From Vespa crabro (taxonomy: Eukaryota; Arthropoda; Insecta; Hymenoptera; Vespidae): a stretch of 64,000 bases of DNA. The stretch covers positions 20,016,058 to 20,080,057 of the forward strand of contig NC_060955.1 of assembly GCF_910589235.1 (NCBI RefSeq), given 5' to 3'. The notes under the pieces were generated by a model. The model saw only the letters and a program-made list of their open reading frames with translations. It had not been told where the DNA came from and did not search any database. Within the stretch, counting starts at the first letter, position 1. Every line of letters begins with the position of its first letter. A program made the translations under genes and the position numbers. This document shows positions 55,896 through 64,000 of the stretch, piece after piece.

Positions 55896-55914
55896 GTAGG
55901 TAGGTAGGTAGGTA
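55896..55914. repeat. (GGTA)n short array
   Basis: Four to five tandem GGTA units after related TAGTAGATAG sequence. Confidence 0.8.
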
Positions 55915-56083
55915 AGTACGCTTCGTGCCGTGGCAGAAGGGGAGGTGAAAATTTCATTCGAAGCTTTGCGGTCTTCGTAGATAACTGTAATGAAGGTAGA
56001 CGGGTACTTCTGGAAGGAAGAAGGGTAAGAAGAGAGTTTCCGCTGTTGGATGTACGCACCAGTATGGACTTACCAATGAGAAT

Positions 56084-56088
<5 letters not shown>

Positions 56089-56132
<44 letters not shown>
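56089..56132. repeat. (GA)n microsatellite
   Basis: Perfect GA array of about 21 units. Confidence 0.96.
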
Positions 56133-56136
<4 letters not shown>

Positions 56137-56379
56137 AGTGGAAGGGGAAGTAGATAAATATTTTCAGGCACGTATAACGAGATGTAAACGAAGGCCGAGG
56201 TAAAGGGTATACGAAGTAAATCTGACTGGGTGGCTAGAGGAAGAGAGGGCGAAATTACAAGACGAACGTTCACGACGGGCCGACGAGTTTAAAAGAATAA
56301 TTTAAAAGGACTTTTATATAGCTCGTTTTGAGAGAATGCGAGCCGTAAAAAGCAAACATTTTATTGCCTTAGATGTCAT

Positions 56380-56560
56380 TGGTGGCTTACTAAAAAGCCG
56401 TTGACACGCGAGCCTCAACTTCTTTTCTTTCATTTTCAACACAACGATCTTGTGTACTTCACTTCGACTTTTTACAATCGTCAAAGTAATTACATAGAAA
56501 GCATTAGCGCTCTGGCTAATTGCCGGTAGGCATTTACTTTATGGTATACCGAACGTTTAA
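56380..56560. promoter_or_regulatory. GC-balanced island, possible regulatory element
   Basis: Contains GATGTCATTGGTGGC, GGCTAATTGCCGGTAGGC and CATTTACTTTATGG. The core CTAATTGCCGG recurs in related form elsewhere (CAAATTGCCGG at 43427 and 63653). Inferred regulatory status only. Confidence 0.2.
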
Positions 56561-56989
56561 TTGATTCGCGGGAATCTTCGACAACGAATCGCATAAGACG
56601 ATTCTCTAGTATTATAAATCCAAACGAAGTTCCTTACGGATAAACGAAAAGAATAATTATCTTGTCAAATTTCGTATTAATTATTATTTTTAATTTTTAT
56701 TTGAAAAGATTTATATCAGTTAAGGGACGTAAGATATTATCAGTTGTAATAAGTACGATTTAAACTCTAAGAATCCTCTTATTAAACCACGAAGGGAAAG
56801 GATCGGATTTAAAAGTTCAAGTCATTGGCACCGACCTCCGACCTCCAACTTCCATTCACCTTTCATTCTCTTTCTTTGAAGGGGTTTACTTCTATATTCA
56901 GAAGAGATTTTTGACGGAGGGATCAAACGAAGATGTCGAACAGACTATACATAAATATAGTCACGCGTTCAATGGATATTTTCTATCTT

Positions 56990-57019
56990 TTATATATATA
57001 CACATATATACATACATAT

Positions 57020-57066
<47 letters not shown>
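56990..57066. repeat. (TATACA)n and (AT)n array
   Basis: ATACAT/ATATAC units followed by an AT array of about 14 units. Confidence 0.94.
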
Positions 57067-57069
<3 letters not shown>

Positions 57070-57228
57070 GCTAGTTTTGAAGGACAAATAATGACTCGGT
57101 ATCGTTCTACATTAAGGAGCAAAAGGAGCATTAAAATTCCACAAAGGAAAGAAATCTTCGGTATTCTTATTTTGCAGCATATCTTTTCTAAAAAGCATAG
57201 AACTCGTCGAGCGTGACCAATGAGAGTG

Positions 57229-57288
57229 CGAAAGAGATAGAAAGAGATAGAAAGAGAAAGAAAGAGGGAAAGAGAGAAAGAAAGAGAG
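57229..57288. repeat. (GA)n-like purine array, interrupted
   Basis: GAAAGAGATA and GAAAGAGA units, near 10-bp periodicity at first. Confidence 0.88.
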
Positions 57289-58112
57289 ATGTTTATAGGC
57301 GCCAGAGACGCGACGGTCCTCCTTCTCGGTGTCTCTCCTACGCTCTTGGCCCTTTCGGCTTTCTCCACCCACCGGCTCTTCTCTACGGTCGTTAGAGCGA
57401 AAACGTTCTCCATTAACACCTCCTCTTTTTTTCCTTTTGTCAGTTGGCAGACGCGTCCGCGCCAAAGCGATATTAAAAACTCCCGGCTCCTGCAATAAAG
57501 TTAACTGCTTCTCGTACGCGTGGGATCCACCCACTATGACAGTTTGTCGCTCCCTCTTTTCCACCATGTTCCCTATTTATTTCTCTCTTTTCCAAACATC
57601 TTAGAAGTAACATGTCTCTATCGTATAAAAGCTAGCTCTCGATCAGTCGTTTTAACGCATGCGACAACGTTTCCATTCTATAAGGCACGAGATAAATCAT
57701 CGTACCCTTCCTACGATCCGGTATCTTTCTTTTTACTAGGTGAAAGCTCTCCTCTTCTATTCTATTCTATTCTATTCTCTTTACTTCTCTTCTCTTCTTT
57801 TCTTTCGTAAGAACACCGAAGGAGAAATCGAACAAAGAGAAGGAAGAAGGACGTTGGAAGAAATTGTCTTCTTCGAGGGAAACGAACGGAGGAGTGGTTA
57901 CGAAAGGAGAAGGCGAAGGCGAGGCGACACGACGAGCTCGCGAGCATAGAGAAAAAGAGAGAAAAGGAGAAAGATAGATAGAGAGAGAGAGTGAGAGAGG
58001 GGGGGAGATATGAAACGAAGGAGGAGGCTACTTTCACTCGACGGAAGAACCGCGTCGCGAAGTGGAGTGCCGGATATAGAGTGGCGGAAAGGCAAGAACT
58101 CTATTGCTTTGT

Positions 58113-58155
<43 letters not shown>

Positions 58156-58158
58156 GGA
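58113..58158. repeat. (AT)n(GA)n compound microsatellite
   Basis: AT array of about 12 units running directly into a GA array. Confidence 0.95.
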
Positions 58159-58318
58159 GTGAGAGACGAAGAAAAGAAAGGGACCAATGTGGCGAGGGGT
58201 AGGGGGTAAGACTCTCCGAGCGAGCGGTGTTCATGCCGAGCTTTGATATCCAGTCGGTGCACAAAGAGTTGTCGCCGGTATGCTCTGCGTCTAATGTAAT
58301 TGCGTGGATAGCTACGTA

Positions 58319-58430
58319 GCTATCTATATCTATCTACCTACCTACCTACCTACCTATCTACCTACCTATCTATCTACCTACCTACCTACCTACCTACCTA
58401 CCTACCTACCTACCTACCTTTACTACCCAC
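58319..58430. repeat. (CTAC)n tetranucleotide array
   Basis: About 27 units of CTAC/CTAT, the second-longest tetranucleotide array of the window. Confidence 0.97.
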
Positions 58431-58907
58431 CTTAGGTATTCCTCTCTTTACTTATTTGCACTGACTGTGAGAAAGTCGCGCCGCATTCAACCTCTTTCCC
58501 GAGTCTACACGACTCGTACTTTTCTCTCGGCTATGCTGTATGAAGTGCGAGAAAGAGAAAGAAAATGAATATACTTGAAATGAAAGAAATTTCTTTTTTC
58601 TATAGAACCGAATACAGTAGTTGACAGTACGAGGAAAAAATTAACTTCTGCTAACGTACGTCTTCGTTTAAATCGAATTAGGAAATAAACAAAAGTGATA
58701 TGAAATAACAATTAACAAAACTTTCAATTTCGTTCGTAGTATCGTGCGCTAGCTGGACTTGGAATTTTTCATTTAGTTAGTTATTTTCAAGTAGGATCAA
58801 TTAGTCACTTTGTCGCTAGTAATCGAAACTCGAGAGAGTTTCGATACACTTTCGGAATAACATCTTCTGCGGATATTCATCTTTGAATCCTCGGAGAAGC
58901 GTATTCA

Positions 58908-58913
58908 GAGAGA

Positions 58914-58948
<35 letters not shown>
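58908..58948. repeat. (GA)n microsatellite
   Basis: GA array of about 17 units after GAGAGTT. Confidence 0.95.
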
Positions 58949-58949
<1 letters not shown>

Positions 58950-59171
58950 CGTTAGAGAGAGATTTATAGTATTCATGGAACGGCGGCGGTGCCCTACGTT
59001 ACAATCTCGTGTATTTAAATACATCGTGAGAGATGGAAATGTATTTAGACGACAGCTCCTCTGAAAGGAAAATAATTTGACATATTTTAAAAGTTGGAAT
59101 ATCGCTCGAACTTCTAAAGCCGCCTTCCCCAACACGGCTTCTTCGCTCCTTGAAAGTCGGCGAAAAGGGAG

Positions 59172-59205
<34 letters not shown>

Positions 59206-59827
59206 GAGAGAAAAGAGGGTGGTGACGACGAGTACGCAGAACGAAGATGGAGATAGACGGGGATAGAAGAGAGAGGGGGACCAAGTAATTTTAAAGCGAT
59301 TTTTACTCAAAAAAGTTTACATTAATTGAGAGCTTACGGAGCCGTGCGAAGCAACTTCCATTTTCTCTTTGTACTTCGTTTGCCACCGCAAATGTTATTG
59401 CCGATCGGTCGATCCGTACTTTGATACGTTTAACAACGCCACGAACGTTTTCACGATTCGATTTTAGGAGTCACGACTTCCTCGGTTAAATCCTTTCTCC
59501 TTTTAACAGAATCTAAATCTCGTGATACCTATATAATTTCTTTCATATCTCAAAGCACGATATGTGTATGTAACTAAACATTAAGTAATTACCCGTGCAT
59601 TACCATTCGCATCACGCAACTCGTTGAAGATAAATAGGAGCTTGCTATTCACGAATACCGGCTCCGATTCAGAATAACTTCTATAGGAAACACCTGCGAA
59701 AGTCGGGCAAGGTTATCGTGGTTTTACGTCCCTTTTAAAAGAACTCCAGTAATAGCTGACAATAAACGGCAACAAAGTTTTCCCGCGCGAACTCGTACGA
59801 CGTTGGAAATATTTAAATATTCAATGG

Positions 59828-59896
59828 GACGAGAGAGAGAGAGAGAAAGAGAGAATAAAAAAAATAAAAAAAAAAAAAAAGATAAAAAAAGAGAGA
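59828..59896. repeat. (GA)n and A-rich tract
   Basis: GA array, then A runs with single T, then GA again. Confidence 0.9.
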
Positions 59897-60543
59897 GGCT
59901 TCGACCGAAAAATTCATGACATTCTTTGTGATCACGCAAGATCGGTATAGTTATCGGTTTTGTCTAAACAACGAGTGCCGATAAAACGTTTTATTTGCTT
60001 TTGTCAATGCAAAATTCTCTCTTTCGACGTATATGCATATATACATATACATAACCGAGAGAATCGTTCAAGTATTCACGTGGTTATGATTTTAATCCTT
60101 TTTTTAAAGATAACGCGTCAAAATATTGAACGACCAAGAACGGTCCAATGCTAAGTGATTTTTTTCAAAAAGCATTACGTGTCATCCCTGAGAAATCAGT
60201 GAAACAATTTGGTCGTAGGTCGATCGCTACTTCTTTTAACTCCTACGAGTACTGACCAATCTTATCAACTCGTCTACATAGCTAGACATGAATATTGTCA
60301 ATTTACGGGAAAAAGAACGTACGGTTCTCACCTAACTTCGTTTCGTACTCGTTCACATAGCTGTAGTTATGTATCCAAGCCCGCCTGCCCGTCGCCCCCC
60401 CCCCAATCTTCAGCTCCGACATTGGCATCGCCTCCCGTTTTCACCCCGCCACCACCAAACTCTATCCGAGCTATCTCCTCTTCCTCTAACCACCCCAGTC
60501 TTCTTTCTCCTAGCTACCTTCTCCTCTCCCCTTCCATCCTCTT

Positions 60544-60612
60544 TGCCTCTCTTTCTCTTTCTCTTTTTCTCTCTCTCTCTCTCTCTCTCTTTTTCTCTTT
60601 CTCTCTATCTTT
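60544..60612. repeat. (CT)n microsatellite, interrupted
   Basis: CT arrays with TTT interruptions. Confidence 0.94.
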
Positions 60613-60884
60613 TTCTCTTCTTTCCTTCCGAGGTGAAAGGGTGGGAGCATAGAAGGTGGGTAAAGAGGTAGGAGAGAAAAGTGTAAAGGCGGGATGGAAA
60701 AGGTGGAAAGAGAGCATAGCGGCCGCTTGACGCGATATTGGAAAATGGCGTCGATGTGTGCAGAGGGTAGTGTAGGTAGGTGGAAGGTGGTCCTCTTCCT
60801 CTTCGCTGTAGAGGGAGCGGGGAAAAATAAAATAAATTGCTCAACATATCCAATAAGGTGGCAGAGCCGTTGCCCGGGCGACGT

Positions 60885-60910
60885 CGCTCTCTCTCTTTCT
60901 CTCTCTCTCA

Positions 60911-60954
<44 letters not shown>

Positions 60955-60965
60955 CTCTGTCTTTC
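60885..60965. repeat. (CT)n microsatellite
   Basis: CT array of over 30 units with CACT and TTTT interruptions. Confidence 0.95.
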
Positions 60966-61176
60966 TCTCACACTCCTTCGTACCGTTCGTTCCTCTATGC
61001 TTACCGGAGAAGCGCTAGCGGTTCCTCTCCTTCTCCTCCTCACGTTTCACTCCCTTCTTTTTCTCTCCTACTACCCTCGCGATTCTCTTTCTCTCTCTTT
61101 CCTCGAACCTTTCTATCTTGTTCGTTCTTCTCCGCACTTGGAGCTCTCTCGTGCCATAACTTCCCGCTCGTAGAAC

Positions 61177-61207
61177 GACGACGACGACGACGACGACGAC
61201 GACGTCG
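61177..61207. repeat. (CGA)n trinucleotide array
   Basis: Perfect CGA array of nine to ten units, ending CGTCGTG. Confidence 0.95.
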
Positions 61208-61221
61208 TGTTGCTCGTCGAA

Positions 61222-61251
61222 TAAAGAGAGAAAGAAAGAGAGTGAGAGAGT

Positions 61252-61291
<40 letters not shown>
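61222..61291. repeat. (GA)n microsatellite, interrupted
   Basis: GA array with GTGAGA and AAAGA interruptions. It pairs in principle with the CT array at 60885-60965. Confidence 0.95.
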
Positions 61292-61293
<2 letters not shown>

Positions 61294-61993
61294 AGAAAAC
61301 GGTACCAAGAAAGAAGCGGCTTGCTGCAGGACCTGCGCATTCTCGATTGTCTCTTTCTTGCCTTCTCTTTCTCTCCGGCTTCTCTCCCGCAATCTCAAAC
61401 TTGGTATCCTCTTCCTCTTTCTTCTCTTCTTCCTTCGTCCCTTCCTTCTTCATCTTTCATCCACCTTCTTTCTTCTTATTCTCTTTCTTTTTTGCTACCA
61501 CCGCATAATACGCGTACGAGACCGAGGTATTGGCTCGCGGGACCTCCCTGTCGATATTACCATACATATAGGCCGGCCTGTTACAACCTTCCTTTCTTCT
61601 TCCTTCCTCGAGATTCGCCGCTGAGATTTATCGGTCCTCGTGCACAGGTGGCTACGCCACTTGCAACGCGAGCCACGGTTCGTTCCTCGCTCTCCGATAA
61701 ACAGACCGTTTCGATTCTTCTCTCGAAAAAGATCTTCCCCCGTAATGTCGAGCCGAACTCGATTCATCGAATCTCGAGCGACTTTTTCCATCGAGATTTC
61801 TTCCGAGTCCATCGACCCTCCCTCACTCCCTCCCCTCTACTTTCTTCGCCTTCTGTCGATCCGAAGAACCATCCTACTCTTCCTCTTTCTCATCGTTCTT
61901 TTTCAAACACGTATCTATTTCTCATTGGAAATTCTTTTTCGACTAATCATTTTCTTTTCTATTATTATATTATATTATTTTATTATTATATTA

Positions 61994-62058
61994 TACCATT
62001 CTATTATATATATATATATATAAATTACTAATTATGTGTGTGTGTATATATATATACA
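61994..62058. repeat. (AT)n/(GT)n compound microsatellite
   Basis: AT array, short spacer, GTGTGTG, then another short AT array. Confidence 0.9.
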
Positions 62059-62513
62059 TGTTTTCTAGCAACATTGTCAAGTTAAAAAAATTTCTAATAA
62101 ATATGCTCGTGTCTACCATTGAAATTATTTACACTTGTAATTAAGAAAAGAGAATGTCCGATGAATACGCATAGAGAGAGATCGATTACCAACCATTTCG
62201 TTTTCCATTATTGGATTTGTATTAAGGAAATTGCATTGCAATTTAAAGTTGCATCAATCTGTTAGGATCACTGTGAGATCGTTCTATTTGATTTACGATT
62301 ATGTTTTTAAATGGAATAGCGTAAGGCGATCGTTCATCAACGATACGTTACTAAGATAAGTTCCGTTTGTTTTATATTCTAGTTAGAACTTATTACGAAA
62401 ATAGATTTGGATCATCAATCAATTAGCTGAATAATTTTTGCATTTTCAGATTTTTATAATTCTCGAAATTTGAAATTATACCGAGAAACCGGAGCTCTTT
62501 TGTTCTATACTTT

Positions 62514-62517
<4 letters not shown>

Positions 62518-62565
<48 letters not shown>

Positions 62566-62567
62566 CT
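62518..62567. repeat. (CT)n(AT)n compound microsatellite
   Basis: CT array of about 15 units running into AT units. Confidence 0.95.
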
Positions 62568-62997
62568 TTCTTGCAAATAAATTTACAATTTTATGAGAAT
62601 ATATTATTCAAAGGATCTCATATCGTCCATTTAATTTTGCATCGATCCTCATGGACGTGCGTAATTTGATTTACATAGGAATTGCACGTCGGCTCGCGTA
62701 ACCTTAGACACAAGGAAGTATTCCTCAATGATTCTTCGATGTCTTGCGATTTATGTGTTTTCTTAACACGTCGATCGCCTTTCATTTATTTCCCTTGGTT
62801 TGTGGCCGGTCACGTTCTGTCCACTACTTAGCCACAAATAATCGTTCTACTCCTACACGAAGTCTTGTCGACTAGTCGTTGATAGATACGCATTATGATG
62901 GACTTATAGATTGGAATATAATCCTTGCGAGTATCCTATTATCCATGAGCAATGTGTTGTTATTCGAACCGACTACGTTAACTTCGAGGATATTTAA

Positions 62998-63058
62998 AAA
63001 AGAAAAAAGAAAGAAAAAGAAAGAAGTGGAAAAGAAAGTGAAGAAAAGACTAAGAAAA

Positions 63059-63091
<33 letters not shown>

Positions 63092-63095
63092 AGGA
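62998..63095. repeat. A-rich GAAA tract
   Basis: GAAA/AAAG units with a run of about 18 A. The Lys-rich plus-strand frame is repeat-derived. Confidence 0.9.
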
Positions 63096-63471
63096 AACTT
63101 TCGAATAGTACATTTCCATTCACCGATTGAACTCTTTATCATCGTATCGTAACGATATGCATTGCTAACGGAAATTCATTTGTACTCTTGACGGATTAAT
63201 TTGTCCAGTAGCGAATACGATTATAGAACGAAACGGTTAAGCGAGATAGCTTCTCGTCCCCATACTTTATAATTTATATCTCCACTTCTTATCCATTTCG
63301 CCGACGGACGGTACGCTCGCACTACGGTACTTTATCATCGATCACTGCATCAACGAACAACGCCGACCACAAAACGATATCATCTGGTGCAAATTAATAT
63401 TACCTTTTAAGGATATCACCCATAACGCGATCGTCCTCTTTCCTTTTGTATTAGTAGTCCCTCCTATCTTC

Positions 63472-63487
63472 GAAGCCCCGGGGCTTC
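63472..63487. other. 16-bp perfect palindrome
   Basis: GAAGCCCCGGGGCTTC is an exact 16-bp palindrome, flanked by TTC on the left and CTTCGAA on the right. It is the longest gapless palindrome noticed outside simple repeats. Confidence 0.5.
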
Positions 63488-63639
63488 CTTCGAATGAAAC
63501 GCATTAAATTCCAACGATATCGTTAGGCGGTGGTAGCCGTTGGTGTTGTCTACACAGAAACGCGCAAACTTTACCTACGTACATATCTACGTACCTACGT
63601 ACGAAGCAGAGCCCTTTACGCGTATACATACGTGAAACT

Positions 63640-63795
63640 CCGACGTGGTACCAAATTGCCGGCCGTTCCTTTTTGCCGTGCTGGAAAAATTGGCAAAGGC
63701 AGTCGGTACCGTGCCGGTACGCCTCCTCCTGCAATATGTAAAATAATGACGGCCGCCTGAAAGGAATGCATAATGAGAGATCTCTCCCGACGTGC
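63640..63795. promoter_or_regulatory. GC-rich island with ATTA cores, possible regulatory element
   Basis: Contains CAAATTGCCGGCCG, GTACCGTGCCGGTAC (interrupted palindrome), AAAATAATGACGGCCGCC and GAATGCATAATGAG. Composition differs sharply from flanks. Regulatory role inferred from motif mix only. Confidence 0.22.
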
Positions 63796-63813
63796 ACCGG
63801 GTCCGAGGCGTCT

Positions 63814-63844
63814 CTCCCTCTCTTTCTCTCTTTTCATCTCTCTT

Positions 63845-63896
<52 letters not shown>
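63814..63896. repeat. (CT)n microsatellite
   Basis: CT arrays with TTT interruptions, the last array being about 19 units. The Arg-Glu minus-strand frame across it is an artefact. Confidence 0.95.
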
Positions 63897-63898
<2 letters not shown>

Positions 63899-64000
63899 CC
63901 CACGTGTCTATCAGCATACGAGCGTGTATTATCGTACGTCGACGTCGTATCCGAGCTCGCGACCGGGACTACCGTCGAGAACTTTCATGGAAATTTTCGA

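Larger units (their letters stand above)
54970..60360. other. Non-coding block
   Basis: No gene recognised. Islands at 54960-55200, 56380-56560, 57290-57560, 57880-58110, 58190-58300, 58990-59160 and 59340-59490. Frames up to 151 codons near 57.1-57.6 kb cross GA-rich sequence and are open on both strands. 56560-56780 and 58680-58800 are AT-rich and featureless. Confidence 0.5.
60360..61800. other. GC- and pyrimidine-rich island with CT/GA/CGA arrays
   Basis: Second GC-rich island. It holds a run of 10 C (60395-60404), CT arrays, AAAATGGCG (60742-60750, Pho/YY1 type), CpG-rich unique sequence at 60860-60885 and 61500-61700, a CGA array and a GA array. Frames of 100-236 codons on both strands are Ser/Pro/Leu/Arg-rich and cross these repeats. 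It resembles a 5' untranslated or promoter-proximal region in composition, but no start site could be fixed. Confidence 0.3.
61800..64000. other. Non-coding block, AT-rich flank with late islands
   Basis: No gene recognised. 61950-62660 and 62880-63120 are AT- or A-rich with short AT arrays. Balanced islands occur at 62640-62880, 63280-63560 and 63640-63800. The last, with CAAATTGCCGGCCG and ATAATGACGGCCGCC, resembles a regulatory island. The 97- and 76-codon frames here overlap on opposite strands. Confidence 0.5.

Noticed and set aside
57624..57650. TATAAAAG followed by TCAGTC, promoter-like
   Set aside because: The spacing (about 21 bp) is too short for a TATA-initiator pair and no exon follows.
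58319..58430. Regular short repeats resembling an array with spacers
   Set aside because: Plain CTAC tetranucleotide slippage; no spacers or repeat length suited to CRISPR, and the DNA is eukaryotic.
61321..62031. 236-codon plus-strand frame, the longest of the window
   Set aside because: Ser/Leu/Pro/Phe-rich translation of pyrimidine-rich DNA, ending in Tyr-Ile from an AT array; no domain, and other frames are equally open.

Overview
The window reads as non-coding nuclear DNA of an insect, most plausibly a hymenopteran (bee, wasp, ant or sawfly). Grounds: a moderately AT-rich background that keeps many CpG-containing words (TCG, CGA, ACG), very dense GA/TC dinucleotide arrays, poly-A/poly-T tracts, and no operons, Shine-Dalgarno sites or tightly packed ORFs. 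The assignment is inference from composition; no diagnostic gene was found.

No protein-coding gene, rRNA, tRNA, CRISPR array or intact transposon could be identified with confidence. Most long open frames are simple-repeat translations: (GA/TC)n gives Arg-Glu or Ser-Leu, (AT)n gives Tyr-Ile, (CTT/GAA)n and poly-A/T give Phe/Lys/Ser. A few stretches of balanced composition stay open, and some lie next to good splice signals or polyadenylation hexamers. The best are a possible last exon at 6591-6770 (-) and a possible 144-nt phase-0 internal exon at 31569-31712 (-). Weaker ones lie at 35337-35573 (+), 39300-39417 (+), 43289-43468 (-), 48658-48819 (-) and 54714-54959 (+). Each matches no family I recognise, and all are given low confidence.

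Layout. 1-6.5 kb: AT-rich sequence, sparse repeats and a G-run cluster. 6.6-6.8 kb: candidate terminal exon. 7-17 kb: repeats, a 175-codon orphan ORF (10.7-11.3 kb) and a G-quadruplex motif at 14.77 kb. 17.9-20.2 kb: the densest GA/TC block, including a CT array facing a GA array. 20-31 kb: long homopolymers, a compound TATG/AT/TATC array and several GC-balanced islands with homeodomain or POU cores. 31.6 kb: candidate exon. 34.5-37 kb: GC-rich island with a CAG array, GA arrays and a Pho/YY1-type motif. 37-49 kb: more GA/TC arrays, candidate exons and a CCAT array. 49-60 kb: AT, CGA and CTAC arrays. 60.3-61.7 kb: a second GC- and pyrimidine-rich island. 62-64 kb: AT-rich flank with a 16-bp palindrome.

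The simplest overall reading is a long intron or intergenic desert. The balanced islands between repeats may be cis-regulatory, and CGCCATTTT (Pho/YY1 core) recurs four times, twice close to GA arrays. That reading is a hypothesis; conservation or transcript data would decide it.
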